DNA of 9,574 nt from Bacteroidales bacterium. Its GTDB lineage: Bacteria; Bacteroidota; Bacteroidia; Bacteroidales; UBA932. The notes below the pieces were generated by a model that made no database searches, was not told where the DNA came from, and saw nothing but the letters and a program-made list of their open reading frames with translations. Below, one piece after another: positions 1-7,261 of this stretch; the first letter of the stretch is position 1; every line of letters starts with the position of its first letter. The stretch is taken from NCBI GenBank assembly GCA_017551215.1, contig JAFZMA010000153.1, positions 1-9,574 on the forward strand, written 5' to 3'. A program made the position numbers and the translations under genes.

Positions 1-4
1 TAAA

Positions 5-12
5 GAAGGAGG
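5..12 (+). promoter_or_regulatory. Strong Shine-Dalgarno site of corA
   Basis: GAAGGAGG ends 7 bases before the corA ATG at 20. AAGGAGG is fully complementary to the usual 16S 3' end. It fixes the corA start. It stands out because the other starts in this window have no such site; Bacteroidota genes generally lack SD sequences. The TAA at positions 1-3 could be the stop of an upstream gene outside the window, but this cannot be tested here. Confidence 0.75.
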
Positions 13-19
13 CCGGAGT

Positions 20-982
20 ATGATTCAGGTGTTCTACAAATCTAAGGGGCAGATTCTGACTACCTCGGATGTTAAGGAATTGACAGAAAACTTAGGTTTT
101 GATGATGTCCTGTGGATAGATTTGTATGAACCTGACAGAGTGGAGACTCAAGCGGTGGAGGAGTTTCTGGAGACTACCCTTCAGAGCAGGGCTCAGGCAG
201 AGGAGATCGAGAGTTCATCCCGCTATTCCGAGACAGACAACGCAATCTTTGCAAATACAGACTTCATTTCCCCGGGGCCTGACAGCTATTCCGAGGAAAG
301 TGTTTCTTTTGTTATCGCCGAGGGTGTGCTTGTAACCACACGCCAGGCTCCCCTGCGTACAATTACTGAGTTCCAGAAGAGGATGGGCTATTCCTACAAG
401 CTCTATCCTACTGGATACCACATCTTTGTTTCCATTATGGAAAACAGGGTGGATTTGGATGCGGATATGATTGAGGTGATGGCCAAGGAGATTGAGAAGT
501 TCGGACGCAACGTAAACGTGGGGGCCAAGGTAAACGAGGACTTCCTGCTGGATATCAACCAGATGCAGGAAAACACCATGATGGTTAGGGAGAACATTGT
601 TGACAAGCAGAGAATTGTTACCGCCCTTACCCGCAGCGACAAGTTCCCAAGCGATATCCGCCCAAGGCTGGATGTGCTTGTGAACGATATCGCATCTCTT
701 CTGAACCATACGAACTTTAACTTTGAAAGGCTTGAATATCTGCAGAATACAGTGCTCGGTCTGATTAATCTTGAGCAGAACAAGATAATGAGGATCCTGA
801 CCTTTGTCTCCCTGCTGTTCATGCCGCCTACACTTATTTCCGGTATATTCGGAATGAACGTAAAGCTTCCATTGTTCGGCGAGGAATTCGGCTTAAGGGA
901 TTTCAGCTGGATAATGCTGGTGATGCTGATTTCTGTATTTCTGGCATCACTTCTTTTCAGGAAAAGAAAATCCATCAAGTAA
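20..982 (+). CDS. corA: CorA-family magnesium/divalent cation channel
   Basis: This 320-residue inner-membrane protein is a member of the CorA family (2-TM-GxN), homopentameric channels that admit Mg2+ and sometimes Co2+ or Ni2+. The N-terminal cytosolic domain carries the family block EEIESSSRYS at residues 61-70. Long charged helices follow, up to about residue 255. TM1 spans about 259-277 and ends in the signature G278-M279-N280 (FGMN here, usually YGMN). TM2 spans about 295-313, and the tail RKRKSIK is basic, as expected on the cytosolic side. Length is normal for the family. The start at 20 is supported by a strong SD site. The stop shares one base with the next start (TAATG), so translation is probably coupled to the ROK kinase. 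A functional link to the downstream sugar genes is not evident beyond the Mg2+ need of kinases. Ion preference is inferred from the family. Confidence 0.93.
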   Translation: MIQVFYKSKGQILTTSDVKELTENLGFDDVLWIDLYEPDRVETQAVEEFLETTLQSRAQAEEIESSSRYSETDNAIFANTDFISPGPDSYSEESVSFVIAEGVLVTTRQAPLRTITEFQKRMGYSYKLYPTGYHIFVSIMENRVDLDADMIEVMAKEIEKFGRNVNVGAKVNEDFLLDINQMQENTMMVRENIVDKQRIVTALTRSDKFPSDIRPRLDVLVNDIASLLNHTNFNFERLEYLQNTVLGLINLEQNKIMRILTFVSLLFMPPTLISGIFGMNVKLPLFGEEFGLRDFSWIMLVMLISVFLASLLFRKRKSIK

Positions 983-1872
983 TGGCACTTTTAGGTATAG
1001 ATCTGGGAGCCACCAAGATATCTGCCGCCATATTCAACGATGACGGGGATATACTCCAGAGAAGCTACAGCCTTCTGGAAGGCCGCTCAGGAGAAGATGC
1101 GGGCATTCTTGTCTGTGAATCTATAAAGTCTTTGGCTAAAGAATTTGACATTTCGGGGGCGGGAATATGCGTCCCCGGAATTGTTTATTCCAAGAGGGGA
1201 ACCGTCTGGTGCCCCAATATCCCCGGCTGGGACGATTATCCTTTGGGACAGAGGCTCAAGGATTCTCTCGGCGATATTAAGATAGGGATAGAGAGCGACC
1301 GCACCTGCTACATCCTTGGAGAGAAGTGGAAGGGAGCTGCAAAGGATTGCGACAACGCCATCTACCTTGCTGTAGGAAGCGGCATAGGTGCCGGCATCCT
1401 TCTGGACGGCAGGGTAATACACGGAGCAGACGATGTGGTGGGAGCAACTGGATGGATGGCTCTGGAGAGCGAATATGACAAAGACTGGGACCAGTGCGGA
1501 TGCTTTGAAACCTTTGCATCCGGAAACGGAATCGGCTATCAGGCATCCAAACTTTACGGCAGGGAAGTATCTTCCCACCAAGTGTTCAAACTCTATGCGG
1601 AAGGGGATGAGGTTGCAGTAAAGGTTATCCGCAAGGCGGTCCAGATGTGGGGTAAGGGTGCCGCCAACCTGGTAAGCCTCTTTAACCCGGAAATGATTGT
1701 TTTCGGAGGGGGAGTATTTAGCGGAGCTGCCAGAGAACTTATTCCGGATATTTATCAGGAGGCTCTTAAATGGGCTCAGCCTATATCCATAAAAAAGACC
1801 CGCTTCTGCGCTTCAGAAGTGGGAAGCGATGCCGCCCTCCTTGGTGCAGGCTATCTTGCAAGAAATTTATAA
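982..1872 (+). CDS. ROK-family sugar kinase with divergent sugar and zinc site
   Basis: This 296-residue cytosolic protein belongs to the ROK family, which includes bacterial glucokinases and N-acetylmannosamine, N-acetylglucosamine and fructose kinases. The N-terminal phosphate-binding motif is D7-L-G-A-T-K12. Sugar-side blocks are PNIPGW and E104-S-D106-R, where D106 aligns with the catalytic Asp of the usual E-N-D-A motif. The glycine-rich ROK signature starts near residue 130 (LAVGSGIGAGILLDGR). There is no N-terminal helix-turn-helix, so this is a kinase and not a NagC/Mlc-type repressor. The pocket is odd. The GEIGH motif reads G154-A-T-G-W158, losing the sugar-contacting Glu and the zinc-binding His. 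The CxCGxxGCxE motif is reduced to C172-G-C174-F-E176. Asn before the catalytic Asp is Ser105. It starts one base inside corA and ends 10 bases before the peptidase. Substrate unknown; calling it a glucokinase would be unsafe. Confidence 0.88.
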   Translation: MALLGIDLGATKISAAIFNDDGDILQRSYSLLEGRSGEDAGILVCESIKSLAKEFDISGAGICVPGIVYSKRGTVWCPNIPGWDDYPLGQRLKDSLGDIKIGIESDRTCYILGEKWKGAAKDCDNAIYLAVGSGIGAGILLDGRVIHGADDVVGATGWMALESEYDKDWDQCGCFETFASGNGIGYQASKLYGREVSSHQVFKLYAEGDEVAVKVIRKAVQMWGKGAANLVSLFNPEMIVFGGGVFSGAARELIPDIYQEALKWAQPISIKKTRFCASEVGSDAALLGAGYLARNL

Positions 1873-1882
1873 AAGTCTCAAT

Positions 1883-4054
1883 ATGAAAAGAATATTTATT
1901 ATCGCGATGGTTTTATCAGCAGCTATAATTTCCGGCTGTTCACAGAATGAGGAGCCGCAGGTGTTCATAGGAAAGCAGGATGTTGCACTCTCATCCGACC
2001 TCATGACTCCGGAAGCCCTCTGGGCTATGGGCCGTATCGGCGGAGTTCAGCCGTCTCCGAACGGTCAGAAGATTCTCTATAACGTTTCCTATTACAGCGT
2101 AAAGGAGAACAAGAGTCATACGGTAATCTGCCTTATGAACACGGACGGATCTTTCGTTCAGACACTTACAAAGTCTGCAAAAAGCCAGGCCGGAGCCGTT
2201 TGGCTGGATGACAACAGAATTGCATACCTGACCAGTGAAGATGGAACCAGCTCCGTGTGGGTAATGAACGCAGACGGCGGTTCTCCACGCAAAATCACCG
2301 GATTCGACAAGGACGTAGAAGGTTTCCTGTTCTCTCCGGACGGAAAGAAAGCCGTGCTGATTGCCCAGATTCCATGGACTGGCGCCACCATTCTTGGAAA
2401 AGAGAAATATGAGGATCTTCCTAACACCTCCGGAAGGATTGTCACCGATGTGATGCACAAGCACTGGGACGAGTGGGTAGACGCCATCCCACATCCGTTT
2501 GTGGTTGATTTCAACGGGAATTCCTTCTTCAACGAAAAGGACATAATGGAAGGGGAAATGTTCGAATGTCCTTCCAAGCCTTTCGGCGGAGAGGAGCAGC
2601 TGGCATGGAGTCCGGACTCCAAGAAGATTGCCTATTCCTGCAAGAAGATGACAGGACTGGACTACGCGGTAAGCACAGATTCAGATATCTATGAGTATGA
2701 CCTTGAGAGTGGCAAGACTGTAAACCTCTGCAAGCCGGAAGGTTATGTCAGGCAAGAGGTCAAGTATGACGAGAGCCTTGAAAATCAGGCCGTGAACAAG
2801 AATAAAGAAGACCTGAACATGGGCTACGACACCAATCCTTGCTATAGCCCGGACGGAAAGAACATCTCATGGCTCAGCATGGAAAGAGACGGCTACGAGA
2901 GTGACCGTACCCGACTCTGTGTGAAGAACCTGGAAACCGGAGAGAAGAAATACGTTACGGAGAAGTTCGAGAGCGGCGTTGACGATTATATTTGGGCAGA
3001 TGACAACACACTGTATTTCATTGGAGTATGGCATGGAACAACCCAGATTTACCGCACAGACCTTAACGGAGAATTATGCAAGCTGACAGACGGTCAGCAT
3101 GACTTTGGAAGCCTTGCACTTTCTAACGGAAAACTCATTGCAAAGAGACATTCTATGATGCTTCCTGACGATATCTATTCCGTAGATATCAAGTCTGGAG
3201 AAACTACCCAGATTAGTTTTGAGAACAAGCATATACTTGACAAACTGGCTCTTGGAGAGGTTAAGGAACGCTGGGTAAAGACTACGGACGGCAAGCAGAT
3301 GCTTACCTGGGTGGTTTATCCTCCGCATTTCGACTCTACAAAGACCTATCCTACACTTCTTTTCTGCGAGGGCGGTCCTCAGTCTCCTGTATCCCAGTTC
3401 TGGAGCTACAGGTGGAATTTCCAGATAATGGCAGCCAACGGATACATCATAGTTGCTCCAAACCGCAGAGGACTTCCTGGCTTTGGTATGGAGTGGCTGG
3501 AGCAGATCAGCGGAGACTATGCCGGACAGTGCATGAATGATTATCTGTCTGCCATAGATGACATTGCAAAGGAACCTTACGTGGATAAAGAACATCTGGG
3601 ATGCGTTGGAGCAAGCTTTGGAGGATTCTCCGTTTACTGGCTTGCCGGAAACCACGACAAGCGCTTCAAGGCTTTCATAGCCCACGACGGAATATTCAAC
3701 GAGATGCAGCAGTATGTAGAGACAGAGGAGATGTGGTTTGCAAACTGGGATCTCGGCGGAGCATTCTGGAGAAAGGATCTCAAGACTGCCCAGAATACTT
3801 TTGCGCACTCGCCTCACACATACGTTGACAAATGGGACACTCCAATCCTGTGCATCCATGGAGAAAGGGATTACAGAATCCTTGCATCTCAGGGAGAGAG
3901 CGCTTTTAACGCCGCCAGAATGAGGGGAATAGAGGCGGAGCTTCTTCTCTATCCGGACGAGAACCACTGGGTTCTGAAACCTCAGAACGGAATTCTCTGG
4001 CAGAGGACATTCTTCGAGTGGCTGGACAGATATCTTAAGACCGAAAGCAAATGA
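1883..4054 (+). CDS. Dipeptidyl-peptidase 5-like S9 peptidase, predicted lipoprotein
   Basis: This is a 723-residue serine exopeptidase of family S9 (prolyl oligopeptidase clan). The start at 1883 is preferred over an in-frame ATG at 1829, because 1883 begins a lipoprotein signal peptide: MKR, a hydrophobic stretch, then lipobox I-S-G-C19. Residues about 40-430 form the beta-propeller, with repeated SPDGK/SPDSK blades and a block M191-HKHWDEW typical of DPP5. The C-terminal alpha/beta hydrolase carries GAS578FGG, D663 (HGERD) and H695 (DENHW). The Ser-Asp and Asp-His spacings of 85 and 32 match P. gingivalis DPP5 (S542/D627/H659, from memory). That enzyme removes N-terminal dipeptides, favouring hydrophobic penultimate residues. 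Here the enzyme would be lipid-anchored and act in the periplasm or at the cell surface. A segment at about 283-312 looks inserted relative to it. It overlaps the next transporter by 4 bases (ATGA). Family is certain; exact specificity is inferred. Confidence 0.93.
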   Translation: MKRIFIIAMVLSAAIISGCSQNEEPQVFIGKQDVALSSDLMTPEALWAMGRIGGVQPSPNGQKILYNVSYYSVKENKSHTVICLMNTDGSFVQTLTKSAKSQAGAVWLDDNRIAYLTSEDGTSSVWVMNADGGSPRKITGFDKDVEGFLFSPDGKKAVLIAQIPWTGATILGKEKYEDLPNTSGRIVTDVMHKHWDEWVDAIPHPFVVDFNGNSFFNEKDIMEGEMFECPSKPFGGEEQLAWSPDSKKIAYSCKKMTGLDYAVSTDSDIYEYDLESGKTVNLCKPEGYVRQEVKYDESLENQAVNKNKEDLNMGYDTNPCYSPDGKNISWLSMERDGYESDRTRLCVKNLETGEKKYVTEKFESGVDDYIWADDNTLYFIGVWHGTTQIYRTDLNGELCKLTDGQHDFGSLALSNGKLIAKRHSMMLPDDIYSVDIKSGETTQISFENKHILDKLALGEVKERWVKTTDGKQMLTWVVYPPHFDSTKTYPTLLFCEGGPQSPVSQFWSYRWNFQIMAANGYIIVAPNRRGLPGFGMEWLEQISGDYAGQCMNDYLSAIDDIAKEPYVDKEHLGCVGASFGGFSVYWLAGNHDKRFKAFIAHDGIFNEMQQYVETEEMWFANWDLGGAFWRKDLKTAQNTFAHSPHTYVDKWDTPILCIHGERDYRILASQGESAFNAARMRGIEAELLLYPDENHWVLKPQNGILWQRTFFEWLDRYLKTESK

Positions 4055-5250
4055 CAAAAGAGAAATCATACCCGAGAGGGTTAGTGGCTGCAGCCGCATG
4101 TCTGGGATGCGCTTTCTTTGGCGTGACCATGTTCTTCTGGGGAGCCATGCTTCCTACTCTGGGAGAGACGATTGAGGGTGTCCAGAATCTTCCGTGGATA
4201 TTGACTCTGGGTATTATAGCCGGAACAATTATCTGCGGTGCTGTAATGGACCGTTATGGATACAAGGCCTTGCTCGTTTGCAGCAGCCTCGCCCTTGCAG
4301 TAGGTCTTTGCGGATTCATTTTCTGCACAAATCTGTGGCTTCTGATAGTATCCGCGTTCCTTATCGGGGCCGGTGGAGGAGTACTTAACAGCGAGACAAT
4401 AGCCATCATATCAGACATATACGGAGACAATCTCCGTGGCACAATGCTATCTATTCTTGGCGCTTCCTATTGCGTGGGCAGCCTTCTCTGGACTGTAATC
4501 TGCAGGGTGTTTGCCTATTCTCCGGATCTCCCGATGAAATGGTCCGCCGGAGTTATTGCAGTCCTGTCTCTGGTATTCATTTTCATTCCTTTCCCTAAGG
4601 CAAAACTAACTAAAGAAGACAAGTTCTCGCTCTGGGATTCAATTAAGCTCTTCAAGTACCACATCCTGGCTGTTGCCGGATTCCTGTTCTTTTTCCAGGG
4701 AGTTCTGGAGGCAATCAGCGCCAACTACTCCACTTCATATTATATGAGCGTGGAAAACGGAATCGGCCTGCAAATGGCTCTTACATCGCTGATATTCATG
4801 ACAGTTGGTATGGCGGTGGGAAGATTTACGCTTCCGCTTTGCCTTAAGACCGGAGGCAAGACATTTGCAATGTTCCTGTTTATGGCCATTGCCCTGGCAG
4901 GTGCGTTGCTCCAGATATTCATGCCGTCTTCTACATTGGGAGCGTTCATCGCCATGACATTGCTGGGATTCGGAATAGGGGTTACTGCTCCGGTTGTCTT
5001 CGATTGTCTTGGAAGGGTGTTCAAACGCCACAGCGGTGCCGCGGTTTCTCTTTCCGTTGTAGTTGCACAGGTGGGTATGCTCATAGGTAACTTCCTGGTA
5101 GGCAAGATGTTCCTGCCATCTTCCGTGGAGAGCGGGGTATCAGGCTATTTCCCATACGTGATGTGCGCAATGATTGTTGCGGTCTGCATCCTGTTCCCGC
5201 TGGTTCTGCGTTCTTCCGGTAGCGATAAATACAAGGAAATGAATCTTTAA
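4051..5250 (+). CDS. MFS transporter, first of a tandem paralogous pair
   Basis: This 399-residue, highly hydrophobic protein has about 12 predicted membrane segments and the major facilitator motif A between TM2 and TM3: G63-AVM-D67-R68-Y-G-Y-K72. In the TM4 region it has GAGGGVLNSE115T-AIISDIY, followed by MLSILGASYCVG. An acidic residue in a glycine/asparagine context in TM4 recalls the FucP-like sugar:H+ symporters of the FHS family, where Glu135 lies in TM4, but this alignment is from memory. The start overlaps the peptidase stop (ATGA), implying translational coupling. The next gene is a clear paralogue only 4 bases downstream. It is a probable inner-membrane importer of a sugar, sugar conjugate or small peptide conjugate for the cluster. 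Export cannot be ruled out and the substrate is unknown. Confidence 0.88.
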   Translation: MTKEKSYPRGLVAAAACLGCAFFGVTMFFWGAMLPTLGETIEGVQNLPWILTLGIIAGTIICGAVMDRYGYKALLVCSSLALAVGLCGFIFCTNLWLLIVSAFLIGAGGGVLNSETIAIISDIYGDNLRGTMLSILGASYCVGSLLWTVICRVFAYSPDLPMKWSAGVIAVLSLVFIFIPFPKAKLTKEDKFSLWDSIKLFKYHILAVAGFLFFFQGVLEAISANYSTSYYMSVENGIGLQMALTSLIFMTVGMAVGRFTLPLCLKTGGKTFAMFLFMAIALAGALLQIFMPSSTLGAFIAMTLLGFGIGVTAPVVFDCLGRVFKRHSGAAVSLSVVVAQVGMLIGNFLVGKMFLPSSVESGVSGYFPYVMCAMIVAVCILFPLVLRSSGSDKYKEMNL

Positions 5251-5254
5251 TACT

Positions 5255-6445
5255 ATGTCTAAAGGATATTCGACAGAAAAAGTAAATCTGGCAGCCTGCC
5301 TGGGCATTGCGTTCTTCGGAGTTGCCATGCTAAGTCTGGGCGCCATCATGCCCCCTCTGGTAAAGGCTGTGCCTCAGGCTATTGGCCTTCCTATGTACAT
5401 GTCTGTGGGCATCATACTCGGAACGGTGATATTCGGCCCGATTATGGACCGTTACGGTTACAAATGGCTTCTTGTCATAAGTAGCGTGATTATGCTGGCC
5501 GGCCTTCTGGTTCTGGCATATTCAACCGAATGGGCCCTTCTTGTAGCCGGCATATTCTGCGTGGGTCTTGGCGGAGGCATACTTAACGGAGAAACCAACG
5601 CCATTGTCTCCGATATTTACGACGAGGACAAGAGAGGGCGCAAGATGAGCATTCTTGGCGCCTGCTATTGCATTGGCGCAATGGTCTGGACACTTGCTTG
5701 TTACCTCATCCCAGACTACAAGATTCCTCTGATTGCCTGTGCGGTGGTCATGCTGGCAAGCGTGGTTTTCTTTATCGCGATAAAATTTCCTAAGGCAAAG
5801 ATTTCATCGGCGACAAAGCCTTCTTCAAGCGAATACCGTGGCATGCTCACAAGCGCCGCGCTGCTTCTGGTTGCCTTTACGCTCTTCTTCCAGAGCGCAT
5901 TCGAGGGAACAAGCGGAAGTTACACCACTTCCTATCTGACTCAGATAGGAGGACTTGCAGAAGACGGGGCAGTTCTCAGCCTCACTTTCTTTACTATAGG
6001 AATGATGATAGGAAGGTTTGCCCTTGGAGCAATGATGAAAAGGGGCAAGGACCTTCTGGTTCTATTCATATATATGATAATAGCACTTGCCGGTGTTGCC
6101 ATGATGGGAATCTTCCGCAGCGATGTCTATATGTGCTGGATTGCCATGGCCTTGATTGGATTTGGCGTGGGAGCCACTTATCCGGTTATGCTGGCCCGTC
6201 TTGGCGGAGTGTTCCGCAGGATGAGCGGATCCGCCTTCTCGGCTGCAATTTTCATTGCGCTTTGCGGGCAGTTCCTGGGCAACTTCCTGATGGGCAGACT
6301 GTTCAGCAATGGAGGAGGCAGCCAGTTCATCCCAATACTGGCAGGAATGATTATCGCCATACTTATCATAGCTCCGTTTGCATGCCTTGCCTGCTCCAGA
6401 AGGAATGCTGCGGAAAAGAAACACAGCGCAGACATAAGACCTTAA
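5255..6445 (+). CDS. MFS transporter, second of a tandem paralogous pair
   Basis: This 396-residue 12-TM major facilitator protein is homologous to its upstream neighbour along the length I compared (N-terminal half). Shared blocks include AACLG-AFFGV near the N terminus, motif A G61-PIM-D65-R66-YGYK70, GLGGGILNGE113T-AIVSDIY, and MSILGACYCIG. Loops and several membrane segments differ (SLGAIMPP against WGAMLPT), so the pair is an old duplication and not a recent copy or assembly artefact. The C-terminal half has the matching block GFGVGATYPVMLARLGGVFRRMSG, compared with GFGIGVTAPVVFDCLGRVFKRHSG upstream. The start lies 4 bases after the previous stop with no SD; the stop of the first gene is part of a TAATACT motif touching the ATG. 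It probably works with or beside the first transporter on related substrates. No substrate can be assigned. Confidence 0.88.
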   Translation: MSKGYSTEKVNLAACLGIAFFGVAMLSLGAIMPPLVKAVPQAIGLPMYMSVGIILGTVIFGPIMDRYGYKWLLVISSVIMLAGLLVLAYSTEWALLVAGIFCVGLGGGILNGETNAIVSDIYDEDKRGRKMSILGACYCIGAMVWTLACYLIPDYKIPLIACAVVMLASVVFFIAIKFPKAKISSATKPSSSEYRGMLTSAALLLVAFTLFFQSAFEGTSGSYTTSYLTQIGGLAEDGAVLSLTFFTIGMMIGRFALGAMMKRGKDLLVLFIYMIIALAGVAMMGIFRSDVYMCWIAMALIGFGVGATYPVMLARLGGVFRRMSGSAFSAAIFIALCGQFLGNFLMGRLFSNGGGSQFIPILAGMIIAILIIAPFACLACSRRNAAEKKHSADIRP

Positions 6446-6482
6446 TCAGAAACAATAATATAAACGTATAATACTCAATAAC
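6446..6482 (+). other. A/T-rich intergenic spacer before the SIS gene
   Basis: This is the longest gap inside the catabolic cluster, at 37 bases. It is very A/T-rich, has no SD sequence and no hairpin I can see. It holds the 11-mer TATAATACTCA at 6467-6477, which recurs at 7248-7258 before the creatininase-like gene. It most likely serves as an unstructured translation-initiation region. No Bacteroidota-type promoter (TAnnTTTG) is present. Confidence 0.5.
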
Positions 6483-7244
6483 ATGTTAGCCAATCAATGG
6501 AAAAAGAACGCTATAGGCGTAATGGACCAGATCGAGGCAACTCAGATGGATCAGATAAAGAAAGTTGCTGAAGTAATGGCGGACTGTCTTCAGGCCGGCC
6601 ACCTCATTCATACATTCGGATGCGGACACGCAAACCTTCCTATAGAGGAGATGTATCCGAGAATCGGAGGTTTTGTGGGCTTCCATCCTCTTTGTGAACT
6701 TCCTCTGACTTTCTTCACCCACATTAACGGAGAGATGGGTATCAACCAGTTCCTCTGGCTTGAGAGGGCAGAGGGTTACGGCAAGGCCATAATGAGCAGC
6801 TGGAACTTCCATAAGGACGATCTTGTATGGCTGTTCTCCCATACAGGAATCAATGCAGTGAATATAGACGTTGCGCTCGAGGCCCAGAGAATGGGAATGA
6901 AGGTTATCGCATACGGCTCTGCAGGACAGACCGGTGCAAAGGTTCCGCGCCACAGCTGCGGCAAGAACCTCTTCCAGATTGCGGACTATGTTGTGGACAG
7001 CTGCTGCCCGCTCCAGGATGCCAGCGTAGACCTCAAAGACCACTTTGACAAGATAGGCCCTCTCTCCACAATGGCCTTTGTTACAACAGTCTGGATGACT
7101 ATCTGCACTGTTGCAGAGATTCTTGCAGACCGCAGAGTAAAGCTCTATATCCATCCGTCCCACAACGTTCCTGGAGATACCACCGCTCACGAAAGGCTGG
7201 ATGCTGCACTTGCCGAATACCGCAAAAGGGTTGCCGGAGTTTAA
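6483..7244 (+). CDS. SIS-domain sugar-phosphate protein (UPF0309-like)
   Basis: This is a 253-residue cytosolic SIS-domain protein. SIS domains bind phosphosugars in isomerases, deglycases, etherases and regulators. The first strand-loop reads F45-GCGHAN51, and the second reads F118-S119-H-T-G-I-N124-AV, equivalent to the family S-N-S-G-x-N. Further blocks are MGMKVIAYGS, an HSCGKNL stretch, LFQIADYVVDSCCP and GPLSTMAF, with HNVPGD near the C terminus. This layout is that of the UPF0309 proteins, often annotated 'sugar isomerase domain-containing protein', whose reaction is not established as far as I know. It lacks the MurQ etherase signature, so it is not a standard N-acetylmuramate-6-phosphate etherase. 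It is presumably downstream of the ROK kinase, acting on its phosphorylated product as an isomerase, deglycase or lyase; that role is inferred from neighbourhood. It is separated by 17 bases from the amidohydrolase gene. Confidence 0.85.
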   Translation: MLANQWKKNAIGVMDQIEATQMDQIKKVAEVMADCLQAGHLIHTFGCGHANLPIEEMYPRIGGFVGFHPLCELPLTFFTHINGEMGINQFLWLERAEGYGKAIMSSWNFHKDDLVWLFSHTGINAVNIDVALEAQRMGMKVIAYGSAGQTGAKVPRHSCGKNLFQIADYVVDSCCPLQDASVDLKDHFDKIGPLSTMAFVTTVWMTICTVAEILADRRVKLYIHPSHNVPGDTTAHERLDAALAEYRKRVAGV

Positions 7245-7261
7245 CAATATAATACTCAGCG

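Noticed and set aside
982..1872. ROK protein as a NagC/Mlc-type transcriptional repressor
   Set aside because: The protein begins directly with the phosphate-binding motif at residue 7, and no DNA-binding helix-turn-helix precedes it.
1829..1882. Upstream in-frame start that would add 18 residues to the peptidase
   Set aside because: It lies inside the ROK gene and would bury the lipoprotein signal peptide. The ATG at 1883 puts the lipobox at the correct distance.
3074..4099. Antisense open frame of 341 codons across the catalytic half of the peptidase
   Set aside because: It overlaps the well-supported S9 hydrolase domain with its full catalytic triad, and the antisense protein resembles nothing I recognise.
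4051..6445. Tandem transporters as an assembly duplication or a recent repeat
   Set aside because: The two genes differ throughout at nucleotide and protein level, so they are separate, diverged paralogues.
6467..6472. TATAAT, resembling a sigma-70 -10 box (also at 7248-7253)
   Set aside because: Bacteroidota use TAnnTTTG-type promoters; there is no matching -33 element, and the sites sit in A/T-rich spacers directly before start codons.
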